In this document: in pieces, positions 25,632 to 35,421 of the stretch
How positions within the stretch are numbered: the first letter of the stretch is position 1
Layout: each line of letters opens with the position of its first letter
Origin: Acidobacteriota bacterium
GTDB lineage: Bacteria; Acidobacteriota; Terriglobia; Terriglobales; Acidobacteriaceae
NCBI GenBank assembly: GCA_003225055.1
Contig: QIAU01000184.1
Span: 1-48,885, forward strand
Direction of reading: 5' to 3'
DNA: 48,885 nt
Translations under genes and position numbers: made by a program
Notes under the pieces: model-generated
What the model saw: the letters and a program-made list of their open reading frames with translations, nothing else
Told to the model about the DNA's origin: nothing
The model's database searches: none

Positions 25632-28250
25632 ATGGGGGCTATGAATTACACGGCCAGGCGATTTGCCGTAGACTGCATGCTGGCGCTCGCATTACTTCAA
25701 CATCCTGCCGTTCTCCGGGGACAGGGAATCCCCCATTTTGATCTGGATGCCGGCGATTTGAAACTAAGTGGGCCAGCGGAGCCGTGGCGTTTCGTCGATG
25801 CCGTGGGAGAAAAGGCCGGTGTATGGGGATTTGAGAGCGGGGTTTTGGAGGGATGGGTTTACCCTCTGAAAGTGTTCCATGATTTCAGTCTTGCCTTCCA
25901 GATTGAAGGATCACCGACGATCTATCCTGCAGAACACCTGATCCGTAGTGTGCGAGTTCGTCCTCAGAGTGTCGACTTGCAATATTCTGCGGAGCGCTTT
26001 ACGGTCACGGAGACCCTCTTTACCCCGCGCCACGAGGCTGGCTTCGTGATTTTGCTGGAGAGCAAGAGCTCGGCTCCTCTGCGAGTGTTTGTGCGGTTCA
26101 GACCCGACCTCAATCTCATGTGGCCCGGCTCTGTCGGCGGCCAGATAGTTGCTTGGAATCAAGAAAAAAGATGGATGGAACTCAGCGAGCCCTCAGGCAA
26201 TTTCTCCGCTCTCATCGGCTCACCAGTGGCGATGGGGGCGACAGCAGTAGGATATCACCCCTACTTGACCAACGATCAGCCGTATGAGCAGATCGAACTG
26301 CGCCTTGACGTGAAGGATGCGCGGCGAGCATACGTACCTATCATTGTCGCAGGCGGTATCCGCAACCTATATCAGCCCGCCGCGACGTACGACCGCATCC
26401 TTGGACATGTTCAGGAACTCTATGCAGAGAGCGTGAAGCACTACGCGGATCTCGATGCTAACGGGTCACAAATAGACACGCCCGATACCGTTGTTAACTC
26501 GGCCTTGCGCTGGTCGCGGATCTCGCTTGATCAGTTGAAGGTATGCAATCCTTATCTCGTTTGTGGTTACGTTTCCGGGTACGGTTCCTCCGGTACGGGG
26601 ACACGTCCCATGTATGCGTGGTTTTTTGATGAGCCGAACATCAGCGAGCGGGCATGGCTCGACGTTGGCAGTACAGAAAGCGTACGCGAAGCCTTTCGAT
26701 TCATTCAGAAATACCAGCGCGCCGATGGACAAATTCCGCATGAGATTTCGCAGAGCGCGGGTGTGATTGATTGGTTCAAGAAATACCCATATGCCTATAT
26801 CCACAGCGACAGCGCTCTCTGGTATCTGATCGCGATGGGCCATTTCTACCGTTTCACTGGGGACCGTGCCTTTCTCGAGGAGAGCTGGCCATCAATACGG
26901 AAGGCTTATGGTTACTGTCTTTCGATGCTGAATGCAGACAATGGTCTCCCACAGATTCCACCGGAACATTGGGGATCGATGGAGACAGCCGGTGTCGCCG
27001 TTCAGGACTCGGCCATGGCAGGCGAGTGGATTGCGGCCCTGCGTGCAGTGGCCGAGTTGGCCCCGGTCATGGATGATTCGGCCCTCGCACAAGAGTCCAA
27101 GACGCGCGAGAAACTCGCCTCGGACTCGCTGGAGAAAATGTTCTGGAACCAGACGCTCGGATATTACGACTATGGGGTGGGAAAGTCCGGGGACAAGGTC
27201 ACATATTTGAATCCGGCGATTGCGTACAGCGCCTGGTTCGGGAGCCTGCCGCAGGAACGCGCCCGGGCAGTGCTGGAGCGATTGGCGACGGCAGAGTTTC
27301 TTTCCGACTGGGGTGAGCGGAGCATTTCGCTAGAAGACTCGCGCTACGACGAGAACTCTTACCAGGTCGGTTCGGCGTGGCCGTTCTTTACGGCGGCTCC
27401 CATGCTTGCCGACTATCGCTATCACAATGCAGTGCAGGGTTTCATCACGTGGATGTCGATGACTTGCCTACGCTCGTTTAGCGCGCTTGGAGCAATGCCG
27501 GAATCGCTGTCGGGATCCTATTATCGGCTGCTCGACAATGGAGTGCCGCGCCAGATGTTTTCCGAACTGGTGGCCATGCCAGGCTTAATTGAGGGAGTGC
27601 TGGGAATGGACCCCGACGTTCCTAGCGCAGTTCTCCACCTGACACCTCACATGCCGCCGAGATGGCCAGATGTTGCAATTCGCCAATTCCCCTTTGGACA
27701 AGGGAAGGTGACCTTCGAACTGCATCAGGAGCCAGAGCGGCTGACTGCTGACCTCACGACTCGCGGCACCTCGCCGTTGGTATTGGAATACTCGCCGGCA
27801 TTACCCTCAGGAGCGAGAGTTGACTCGGTCATGGAAAATGGGAGAACGGTACCTTTTCGAACGGAGGATAACGGCAGTGACGTTCACGTCCATGTCAAGT
27901 TGACATCCGTGACTAGGGCGCACATCGAGGTGCGCTATCATGGCGGGGTTGGCGTGGATGTCCCCTGGCAGCCGAACCTTGAGGGAGACCAGAGCCGGAA
28001 TCTTCACGTTCTCAAGACTTCCTATCACAACGGTCAATTTCAAATGATCGTGGAAGGGCGCCCGGACCTTAAGTATGAGATCCGACTGTGGACCCCATGG
28101 CAAGTCGCCGGAGCGACTTCCGCTGAGGATATCAGACAAGCAGGTAACTGGAAGACTTTGCGCGTTGCTGCACCTGCCAATGTCAGGGAGCATCTCGATA
28201 AAGTGGGGTATGTGAAGTGGACCGTGGTGGCTGCGCTGAAACCGGACTGA
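25632..28250 (+). CDS. Secreted glycogen-debranching-enzyme-like glycosidase ((alpha/alpha)6 barrel)
   Basis: About 872 residues. The N-terminal hydrophobic segment (RFAVDCMLALALL) suggests export. An N-terminal beta-sandwich (~30-270) is followed by an (alpha/alpha)6 barrel of the amylo-alpha-1,6-glucosidase/GDE C-terminal type: YAWFFDEPNISERAWLDVGS, KYQRADGQIPHEIS, HSDSALWYLIAMGHFYRFTG, AGEWIAALRAVAEL and DSRYDENSYQVGSAWPFFTA, with acidic residues in the expected loops, then a C-terminal beta domain. The exact GH family and substrate are not clear. ATG 25632 is preceded by GGGCGGGG; ATG 25641 is an alternative. It is convergent with the second operon. The ~300 bases before it (25332-25631) hold no gene I can see. 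Confidence 0.72.
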   Translation: MGAMNYTARRFAVDCMLALALLQHPAVLRGQGIPHFDLDAGDLKLSGPAEPWRFVDAVGEKAGVWGFESGVLEGWVYPLKVFHDFSLAFQIEGSPTIYPAEHLIRSVRVRPQSVDLQYSAERFTVTETLFTPRHEAGFVILLESKSSAPLRVFVRFRPDLNLMWPGSVGGQIVAWNQEKRWMELSEPSGNFSALIGSPVAMGATAVGYHPYLTNDQPYEQIELRLDVKDARRAYVPIIVAGGIRNLYQPAATYDRILGHVQELYAESVKHYADLDANGSQIDTPDTVVNSALRWSRISLDQLKVCNPYLVCGYVSGYGSSGTGTRPMYAWFFDEPNISERAWLDVGSTESVREAFRFIQKYQRADGQIPHEISQSAGVIDWFKKYPYAYIHSDSALWYLIAMGHFYRFTGDRAFLEESWPSIRKAYGYCLSMLNADNGLPQIPPEHWGSMETAGVAVQDSAMAGEWIAALRAVAELAPVMDDSALAQESKTREKLASDSLEKMFWNQTLGYYDYGVGKSGDKVTYLNPAIAYSAWFGSLPQERARAVLERLATAEFLSDWGERSISLEDSRYDENSYQVGSAWPFFTAAPMLADYRYHNAVQGFITWMSMTCLRSFSALGAMPESLSGSYYRLLDNGVPRQMFSELVAMPGLIEGVLGMDPDVPSAVLHLTPHMPPRWPDVAIRQFPFGQGKVTFELHQEPERLTADLTTRGTSPLVLEYSPALPSGARVDSVMENGRTVPFRTEDNGSDVHVHVKLTSVTRAHIEVRYHGGVGVDVPWQPNLEGDQSRNLHVLKTSYHNGQFQMIVEGRPDLKYEIRLWTPWQVAGATSAEDIRQAGNWKTLRVAAPANVREHLDKVGYVKWTVVAALKPD

Positions 28251-28263
28251 GGACTTGCTTGGC

Positions 28264-29412
28264 TCAATTAATTTCCAATTGGTCTTTTGCGGGCAGTTTC
28301 GGAAAAGTCGCGTGAGGCTCGGTTTGGTACCAGAATGCGACAGAAGAGATGTCGTCTGTCAGGGGCAAATACCTCCCACCGCTTCTCCATCCCAGCGCCT
28401 GGATGGTCACGCGCAGATCAGACACGAAGCGAATCGGGTCAGGGATGTGCCAGCGGTAAAGGCCAAATCTCTGCTGCGACTGGTAAAGTCCGTCGGGCTT
28501 GATAACCTGCACTAATCCGGAATAAGGGCTGGTGAATTCTTCGTACTGATGTCTCTCTGAATTCTCAAAATCGTAGGATCCATTAAAGTAGTCTTCCGTG
28601 CCCGTTCCGTTGATGGTGGGGTACTCCCGGTCTCCATCCAGGTAAAACTTGATTTCTCCTTCTCCCCACCAGCCGTTGTTGTGTACACCCCAGGCCATAT
28701 AGGTTCCGACGTATTGGCCCCTACCCTTGATGCCGTCAAGAATCGTGTAGACCTGCTTATAAGGAAGAGGATTCACTCGCCGAAACTGGGCGTGGAAGTA
28801 AGCTGCATCTGCGGGCACCGACGATAGCGCGTAGTCCACCTGGTAAAAGAGAGTTATGGCTTTGTCGTCGAGATTCTCGATGGTGATTCTGGCCTCCTGT
28901 TGGAACGGCATGGGCCAATAAGAGTTGAAGGCGCTGCCCGGATTCACACAGACTGCCAGGGAAGAAATCCTGGCATACTTTCCCCAACCCATGGCAAAGA
29001 AATCACCCAGCGGCACTTCGACAGACGGCTCCTTTTCACCATCCCAGTACATGCGCAGAATGGAGAATCGCCAGTTGCCGGTCGGCGTCATCCAGATGTG
29101 CTGAATTGCGCCGGAGCCACGGATCTCGGCTACCGTGTACGTCGCTCCCGCAGCAATGTCCACCGATGGGCTGATTTTCCAGCCTTTGCCCAGATCACGC
29201 GCGGCCTTCGCCCCGGTCCCCTCCGTTAGAGTGCCGCCTTTGCCCTTTTCTCCGGTAGGGTTCTCCGGGCTGATGGACAAGGTTTTGGCATTGGAAAGCC
29301 GGTAGAGACTGCTCAAGTGATTGTCGAGCCCGCTGTAAGACGTTTCTTGGGCGATGGCAGTAAACGGGATCGAGAGGACCAGCACTGCAATAAAACACGG
29401 ATTCGTTCTCAT
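28264..29412 (-). CDS. Secreted GH172-type (DUF2961) glycoside hydrolase, last gene of the second operon
   Basis: 382 residues with a signal peptide (FIAVLVLSIPFTAIAQ). Family motifs in order: GSGAIQHIWM (~99), LRMYWDGEKEPSVEVPLGDF (~119), YWPMPFQQEARITIEN (~165), YFHAQFRRV (~205), GWWGEGEIKFYLDG (~247) and GTGTEDYF (~269). E251 and E273 are the likely catalytic pair, here 22 apart. The start lies one base after the stop of the GH127 gene (TGAGATG), so the two are translationally coupled. Coupling to a GH127 arabinofuranosidase fits action on furanose sugars; the exact substrate is unknown. Confidence 0.88.
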   Translation of the reverse strand: MRTNPCFIAVLVLSIPFTAIAQETSYSGLDNHLSSLYRLSNAKTLSISPENPTGEKGKGGTLTEGTGAKAARDLGKGWKISPSVDIAAGATYTVAEIRGSGAIQHIWMTPTGNWRFSILRMYWDGEKEPSVEVPLGDFFAMGWGKYARISSLAVCVNPGSAFNSYWPMPFQQEARITIENLDDKAITLFYQVDYALSSVPADAAYFHAQFRRVNPLPYKQVYTILDGIKGRGQYVGTYMAWGVHNNGWWGEGEIKFYLDGDREYPTINGTGTEDYFNGSYDFENSERHQYEEFTSPYSGLVQVIKPDGLYQSQQRFGLYRWHIPDPIRFVSDLRVTIQALGWRSGGRYLPLTDDISSVAFWYQTEPHATFPKLPAKDQLEIN

Positions 29413-29413
29413 C

Positions 29414-31474
29414 TCACAAGCTCCTGTTGGCGGCTACGACAGACGCGGTTTTCTGTATCAGTGTGCCGCTGCAACTGGTTTGTTGGAACTTGGGTTCAGC
29501 GCCGCATGTGACAGTCTCCTCGGGCGAAGAACTCCGCACAGGGCTCTTCGGTAAGGGGCCGGCTGAGCCGTCAACCGCCTGCCATTCTGGAACGAGACGT
29601 GCCCGCATGATGAGTTCGACGGGCGGCGCACTCTCCGAAAACGGATACCCCCCGATAGGGCCCTCGACCACCTTGATCGAGCCCGTTGGATGGGCAGCAT
29701 CCACCACCAAGCCATAATTCCAAGGAGTTGTCGGCCGTACTTCCCAATCGGGCGCGAGAGCATCTTCGTCCAGCTTGGTCCAGTTCTCGCCTATTTTTAA
29801 CGAGAAAACGAGGGGACCGCGTTCGATGGCGATGGAATTGTTTTCCCAGCGCGAAATACGAGGTGCCATGGGAAACTTCGCCTCCACGCGATCGCCTTGT
29901 CTCCATTCTCGGTTGATAACGAGATACGAGCCGCTGCGTACGTCATTAACCGCAGTGCCGTTGACTGCAACCGTTGCCCCCGTGGCCCAAGAGGGAATCC
30001 TCAGCTTGAGAGGAAACGTTATCGCATTCTCTGGGTTTACCGTCAGTTGCACGCTTTCGCGAAAGGGATACTCGGTATCCTCGGCGATCCGGACTTTGGC
30101 GCTTTCGCCCAAGATCGCTTCGACTTCGCTGGGCGCGTAAGCGACGGCGGCCAATCCGCCATCTGCCGTGCTCATCCACAAGCTTGACACCAGCTTGGGC
30201 CAACCCTGATGCATGTTTGCCGTGCAGCAGCCGAATTCGGGGGTGAGCCCATACAAATTCGCATCCACGCCGTTGGTGGACCAATGACGCGGCCGGCGGG
30301 TGCAGGCGATCTGGTTGGGCTGTTGGTCGTATTGATGGGCCCACATGTCATCACGGAAGGTGCCGGGCAGTGCATTGAAAGCAACTCGCTCCAAACGATC
30401 TCCAAAGCTAGGATCACCCAGGTCAGCTGCGATAAGTTCATAGGAAAACATGGACTCAACTACAGCGCACAACTCAATTCCTTGCGAAGGGTCCGTTCCT
30501 GCAATGTGTTCATCTGCGCTGAACATGCCATTGGGAATTCCGTGGTACGTATCCAGCATCTTGATTTGCTGATAGATCGCGTTTCGATCTTCCTCCGAGC
30601 CTGAAACCATGAACCACACGGGGGACATCTTCAGCGCCATCGCGTTGTTGACACCATGAGTTTGCATGGCAGGATCGGGGAGCCCGCTGCCCCGCCCATT
30701 CAGAATCGAGCGATTCGTCTTGCTTGTGTATACAAAGTGTTCGAATTGCTGCTTCCAATCGTATCCCTGACCATGCAAGACCCTGGCCAAGTTCAAAAGA
30801 GACGCGTCGCCGGTCCGGTTGTACAGCCAGAGGATGCTCACGAGTTCATCCTGCCAGCGGTATTTGCCCCAATCCTGTAAAGGCCGTTTCGGGAGTTCTC
30901 GGGCCTGAAAGGCAAAGTAGCGCTGCATCAAAGGGATGACCCGGGGATCACCCGTTGCGTCCTGGTACTGGGTCAGGGCTTTTAAAATGATCATTCGTGG
31001 CCACCAGTCCTGATTCGCGGCTGGACCGATGGAACCGTCCGCGCCCTGGTGAGTCAGCGTCCAATCGACCCACTTCTGCACCTTGGCTTTCAGTTTTGCG
31101 TCGTCCAACAGGTACGCGAGCGGGACGAGGCCATCTAGAAAATACGGCCCGCGCTCCCACGCCTCGCCGGTTCCGCCCAGCCACGCGCTGTTAGGGCCGA
31201 CGTCAGACCACAACTCGTCGAGGTGACCACTCAGGCCATCCGCCTGAATCCGCAGTTGCCGTTCAAGCCAGCCTCTTGGCCGGATCGACGTGAGCGGCAA
31301 CAAATACATGGGGGTCGCTTGCAGAGGAGGACGATTCCTAAAGACTTCGTGCCTGTTTCCTTCTTGAGGAATCCGTCGCGGCGCCGATTCGAGGTAGTCC
31401 ATTTGCAGGGAGACACACGGTGCGCACAGAAGAACGAGGATCAACAACCAGCACGGCAACTGGCATGATTCCAT
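29414..31474 (-). CDS. GH127-type beta-L-arabinofuranosidase (DUF1680), exported
   Basis: 686 residues with a signal segment (LPCWLLILVLLCAPCVSLQ). It has the GH127 (alpha/alpha)6 barrel and C-terminal beta domains. The zinc-cysteine centre is complete: E334 and C336 in IELCAVVE, C416 and C417 in EFGCCTAN, with the likely acid/base E322 in SADEH, close to the positions known for Bifidobacterium HypBA1. The enzyme releases terminal beta-L-arabinofuranose or similar residues using cysteine as nucleophile. The last 30 residues (from TVTCGAEPKF) do not look like the usual ending, so a small indel near 29510 is possible. It starts 17 bases after the GH63-like gene. Confidence 0.88.
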   Translation of the reverse strand: MESCQLPCWLLILVLLCAPCVSLQMDYLESAPRRIPQEGNRHEVFRNRPPLQATPMYLLPLTSIRPRGWLERQLRIQADGLSGHLDELWSDVGPNSAWLGGTGEAWERGPYFLDGLVPLAYLLDDAKLKAKVQKWVDWTLTHQGADGSIGPAANQDWWPRMIILKALTQYQDATGDPRVIPLMQRYFAFQARELPKRPLQDWGKYRWQDELVSILWLYNRTGDASLLNLARVLHGQGYDWKQQFEHFVYTSKTNRSILNGRGSGLPDPAMQTHGVNNAMALKMSPVWFMVSGSEEDRNAIYQQIKMLDTYHGIPNGMFSADEHIAGTDPSQGIELCAVVESMFSYELIAADLGDPSFGDRLERVAFNALPGTFRDDMWAHQYDQQPNQIACTRRPRHWSTNGVDANLYGLTPEFGCCTANMHQGWPKLVSSLWMSTADGGLAAVAYAPSEVEAILGESAKVRIAEDTEYPFRESVQLTVNPENAITFPLKLRIPSWATGATVAVNGTAVNDVRSGSYLVINREWRQGDRVEAKFPMAPRISRWENNSIAIERGPLVFSLKIGENWTKLDEDALAPDWEVRPTTPWNYGLVVDAAHPTGSIKVVEGPIGGYPFSESAPPVELIMRARLVPEWQAVDGSAGPLPKSPVRSSSPEETVTCGAEPKFQQTSCSGTLIQKTASVVAANRSL

Positions 31475-31490
31475 TTCGCGCTTACCCCCT

Positions 31491-33917
31491 TCAGACTTCG
31501 GAAATCCCTGCGATCCGCATTAAATATTGCCGGTGGTTTGTGCCCTCAAACTGCCAAGCCGAGCCTGCGCTTTCGAGAGAAACGTGTGCCCCCTCTGCAT
31601 CCTTCACGGCAACACTCCTAATCGATCCCGACCATATCCCCTCTATTCGTACTCGCTGCGAATCCAAAACATGAATTGCCAATTCCAAAAGCGCTCCCCG
31701 GTATTGCAGGTTCGATACCCGATATGTCCGGCCGCTCGCCAAGAAGGAGTTCGGGAGATTGGGGGACAGGAGCAGCTCATCGGGCTGTCGCGGATCCCGG
31801 AAGCCGATCAGATTGCGAATGATGTGAGCTGGAAGCACAGCGCCCCAGCCATAGCCTTCGCCGCCGTATGCGCCCTGCCCTCCCCAGACTTCGCAACTTA
31901 TGCCGGGCCAGCCTAGTTTTGGAGCACTGGCGAGGTGCTTGCTCTCGGAAGATGGATTTGCCGGAGAACTCCGATCCGTGCTGCTGTAGACTCGCTCCGC
32001 AATGTTATGGATTACCTCAGAAGCGAGCTCCAGCTCCGCTGCCGACCAAAGGGACTCAATGTAGGGCAGCACCAGAGACGACCAATGTAGCCCGTCGCGC
32101 CAGTCTTCGGTCCCGGCTGGTGACGCATGCCCTGCCCGGGAATCGGCAAAGAACTTGCGAAGCGCAGGCCGCATCTTTTCTTTCTGCTCATCATTCGCAA
32201 TGCCGCAGAAGAGGGGAGCGACCTGGCCCACATCGCGGCCAACTGACGTGACAAGTTGGCCATTTCGGGTATCGAAGTCGTAAAACCAGTCTTCCTTCCA
32301 CAATGCCTGCGTTTTCTCAGCAAACACTTGCTGAGTCTTCCGCCAATCTTCTCGGGAGTTTGTGTCTCCTAACGCCTCTGCAAACTGCAGCATGATTCCA
32401 GCCGCCTGAGAGGTGGCCGCCTGCAATTCGACTATTCGCAGGAATTCGATCAATTCACCCCCGGTGGGTTGCTGGATGAGGAATCTTGTAGAGGCATCCA
32501 TCCCAGTTTCCCAGCTACATTTCCCGATGACAAAGCCGTCAGCGTCGGTGCGATTCTGCACCGTCCAGCGCAGAAATCGTGCCAACAGCGGGTAGAGTCT
32601 AGACAACCATTGCTTATCAGCGCTGCGCGACCAGATGGAGGCAGCGCAGAAGAATGGATAGCACCATGAGATGGAAGTGCCACATTCGGTGCCATCGGCG
32701 GCCACCATGTTCATTTCTCCGTCCTCGCGGGAGCACGGAATACCCTCCGACGGAGCATTTGCGAAAAGTCCGTAGAGCACCTCCTTTGCGGTAGCTGGAT
32801 CGGCATAACTCAGAGCCCACATATCAATGGAACTCTCTGCCAGCACCGTCCGAGGTGCCTGAATTTGCATGGCATCCCAGCTGTGTTTGTACATGCCTAT
32901 CGGGCGCCGCACCATCATCCGTAGCGTTTCCAAGTCATAGACCCATCCATGCTTCCAGTAAGTCGGCCAGTCACCTTCCAATCGTGGAGCAGCACTCCAA
33001 AACGCTGCATCTTCGGTCACTTTAGTCATCCGTTCGTCTTGGGTCTTGGCCATCGCGTGGCGAGCCTCCTCACCTGCCAAAGCTGAGTTGTCGGCTCGCG
33101 CCAGAACGATAGTGTGCTCAGCCCTGGCACTGGGACGAGCATCGATATTGAACAGCAGAGCAGCCCGCAGCGGCTTAGGGTAGTAGCTGAGTCCTTCTTC
33201 TATCTTGGAAGGTGAGACCAACCAGGATTGAAGATCAGCTTCTTCCTGCCCAACAAAATGCGCTTCGCTGGAGAAGTCACTTACCAGTGTAAATACCTTC
33301 CCGGCGGCGAAAGACCTTATCCAGACAGAGTCGCTGGCCTTGTCGTAGCCCCCGACGAGTCCGTCCCGACCCCACCAGACAGCTCCTCCCAATTTGCAGT
33401 CGAGGAGCGCCATGAGCCGAACGGTCTGGGGCCGCGTGCCCTGCACCGCAACATTGGCTGCCACCGCATTCTCGCCCACCTGAAGAAACGTACTCTCTAC
33501 CCTGGTGCCGTCTTCCGCGAATGCAAAGGTGAGCAGGTTCTTGCTGTGATACGGAGAAGTTAATTGGCCAGGCCGAAAATCTTCCGGCGTCCAAAACCGC
33601 TGTCCATTGATCAGAAATCCCAACCGGAGATGGGCTTCATAGACTCCGTTCTTTGCGAAATCGAAATAGCCTCCGGGTCCGGCCGGGAAATAGAAACCGA
33701 GGCCTATACCCGGCGATGAGCGCAGCACGCCGCTGCGATGCAGGTTCCAGCTATGGAACGGATTGTCCAAGTAGCCATAGGGCGTGTATTCACTCAGCGG
33801 GAAACTGCCCTTCGCTTTCGCAGTTTCGGTTCCTGTCGCAGCAACCGTGAGCTTTAGGCTAGACGCCAACACGGGCACGCCCAAGATGCTCATACAGAAA
33901 TCGCGGCGATTGAGCAC
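31491..33917 (-). CDS. Tat-exported GH63/MGH1-like glycoside hydrolase
   Basis: 808 residues. The N-terminus LNRRDFCMSILGVPVLASS is a twin-arginine signal, implying folding before export. The catalytic (alpha/alpha)6 barrel shows family markers: YKHSWDAMQIQAPR, CSWETGMDASTRF (the GH63/GH37-like substrate loop with the probable acid), ADSRAGHASPAGTEDWRDG and GGQGAYGGEGYGWGAVLP near the C-terminus, where the catalytic base is expected. These enzymes invert alpha-linked glucosides, mannosylglycerate or related sugars; the substrate is not determined here. It lies 55 bases after the TPR gene and just before GH127. Confidence 0.72.
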   Translation of the reverse strand: MLNRRDFCMSILGVPVLASSLKLTVAATGTETAKAKGSFPLSEYTPYGYLDNPFHSWNLHRSGVLRSSPGIGLGFYFPAGPGGYFDFAKNGVYEAHLRLGFLINGQRFWTPEDFRPGQLTSPYHSKNLLTFAFAEDGTRVESTFLQVGENAVAANVAVQGTRPQTVRLMALLDCKLGGAVWWGRDGLVGGYDKASDSVWIRSFAAGKVFTLVSDFSSEAHFVGQEEADLQSWLVSPSKIEEGLSYYPKPLRAALLFNIDARPSARAEHTIVLARADNSALAGEEARHAMAKTQDERMTKVTEDAAFWSAAPRLEGDWPTYWKHGWVYDLETLRMMVRRPIGMYKHSWDAMQIQAPRTVLAESSIDMWALSYADPATAKEVLYGLFANAPSEGIPCSREDGEMNMVAADGTECGTSISWCYPFFCAASIWSRSADKQWLSRLYPLLARFLRWTVQNRTDADGFVIGKCSWETGMDASTRFLIQQPTGGELIEFLRIVELQAATSQAAGIMLQFAEALGDTNSREDWRKTQQVFAEKTQALWKEDWFYDFDTRNGQLVTSVGRDVGQVAPLFCGIANDEQKEKMRPALRKFFADSRAGHASPAGTEDWRDGLHWSSLVLPYIESLWSAAELELASEVIHNIAERVYSSTDRSSPANPSSESKHLASAPKLGWPGISCEVWGGQGAYGGEGYGWGAVLPAHIIRNLIGFRDPRQPDELLLSPNLPNSFLASGRTYRVSNLQYRGALLELAIHVLDSQRVRIEGIWSGSIRSVAVKDAEGAHVSLESAGSAWQFEGTNHRQYLMRIAGISEV

Positions 33918-33972
33918 GGGGATTATTGTCCTTTAGGCTTATTAGGTACACGAGCGCAGAGAACCAGCCGGC

Positions 33973-35421
33973 CTATCCTCCGGGTCTGGTGAGCCCGACC
34001 TGCTCAAACTCTCGGCTACGCTGCTCCATCTCCTTGAGCTTGTTAAGCATCTGGCTCGCTTTTTGCGGCTGGTTCAGTTTTCGGTAGTCCCTGGCGAGGT
34101 GATAGTAAGAGGAGGGATCGCGGGGACCGAGAACTGCCGCCTTTTCGAAAAGAGGAATCGCCTCAACGATTTTCCCCTCCTGCTCGTACATCTTCCCTAG
34201 CTCGATATAGGGATACGGCAGCTTGGGATCGAGGCGGATCGCTTTTTGGAAGACGCCGCGAGCCTCTGTATATTCTGGACTGCCAGGCCGAGCACCTCTG
34301 CGAACCAGCGACGAGCCGAGCAGGTAGCACAAGATTGCACTATCACCCTTCTGCTTCAAGTTACGACGCAGTTCCTGGAGGACGTCGTTGTGGCCGTTTT
34401 GTTGGATGTCCGCCAGTTCCAAGGCAGCCACGGGAAGATCTTTCCCTGGAGCCAGTTTCCCAGCTCTGCGGAATTCGGCTCGAGCCAGATCAAATTCGCC
34501 AGACAGTGCGTGCAACACGCCAAGTTGAAAGAGCAGCTTCTCGCTCCCGGGTCGTGATTTCAGACCAAGTTGTACAATTTCGATCCCCAACGGGTAGGCA
34601 TTGTGGTCAATACAAATCGTGGCGAGATCGAGATAGTTGTTTTCATCGGCAGGGAAAAGAGTAATCGCTTCGCGGAGCCGGTCAATCGCAAGCTGGGTTT
34701 GCTGATTCTTCTCGTAGGCTTGAGCCAGCAAGTTCAGATTATCCACGGAATGTCCATGCGCCTCGGCTTCCTCCAATGTGTGGATCGCCTCCTCGTAATT
34801 TCCAGCCAAGTAGTGGGCTAGTCCCAAATTATAGGTTAACGTGGGACTGTGACCGCCCTGCGCCGCGATGTCCTGGTACACCCGAGCCGCCCGTGAATAC
34901 CGGCCACTCGTTCCTAACAAGTAGGCCAAACGCATTTCGATTTCAGGAGGCATGCGTGAAATGGCATTGCCGGCAATATCGAGATGGTGGTTAGCGGCGG
35001 AAGCATTCCTCCTTTGCAGGTCAAGCAACGCTGCGTAGGCATTCAGAACCGGGTCTCGCGGTTCTATCTTCAACGCTTGCTCGGTATGTTCAGCAGCCGT
35101 GGGTTTCTTCGTCTCCCATTCAAGAACAACCAGGTTTTTCAGCGCTGGGAAAAAATCCGGATGCGCCTGAAGAACTTGTTGAAAGACCAAGGCGGCTCGG
35201 TTTGCGTCTCCGCTGCCGAGCAGGGCCAGTCCCTCCAAGTTCCCTACCTTAGGATTCCCCGGATATTGCTTTCGCAGGAGTTGGATTTCGTCTAGTGCCG
35301 CAGTCCAGCGCTGCTCCTGAACTAGCTGCACGGCCAGACTGTACTCGGGCGGATCCTGCGCAGGCAGATCCACCGGAACCAGCAGTATCAGGATGCAGAA
35401 AGTAAGCACCCGGAGCAGCAT
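33973..35421 (-). CDS. Secreted TPR-repeat protein, partner of the second TonB receptor
   Basis: About 482 residues, with a signal peptide (LLRVLTFCILILLVPVDLPA) followed by TPR motifs over the whole length (AALVFQQVLQAHPDFFPALK; AIHTLEEAEAHGHSVDN; AIPLFEKAAVLGPRDPSSYY). The ATG at 35421 shares its A with the receptor stop TGA (TTTTGATG), so translation is coupled. Position and length match the TPR protein of the first operon, which supports a conserved receptor-TPR module. A role as a surface or periplasmic ligand-handling partner is inferred. Confidence 0.85.
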   Translation of the reverse strand: MLLRVLTFCILILLVPVDLPAQDPPEYSLAVQLVQEQRWTAALDEIQLLRKQYPGNPKVGNLEGLALLGSGDANRAALVFQQVLQAHPDFFPALKNLVVLEWETKKPTAAEHTEQALKIEPRDPVLNAYAALLDLQRRNASAANHHLDIAGNAISRMPPEIEMRLAYLLGTSGRYSRAARVYQDIAAQGGHSPTLTYNLGLAHYLAGNYEEAIHTLEEAEAHGHSVDNLNLLAQAYEKNQQTQLAIDRLREAITLFPADENNYLDLATICIDHNAYPLGIEIVQLGLKSRPGSEKLLFQLGVLHALSGEFDLARAEFRRAGKLAPGKDLPVAALELADIQQNGHNDVLQELRRNLKQKGDSAILCYLLGSSLVRRGARPGSPEYTEARGVFQKAIRLDPKLPYPYIELGKMYEQEGKIVEAIPLFEKAAVLGPRDPSSYYHLARDYRKLNQPQKASQMLNKLKEMEQRSREFEQVGLTRPGG

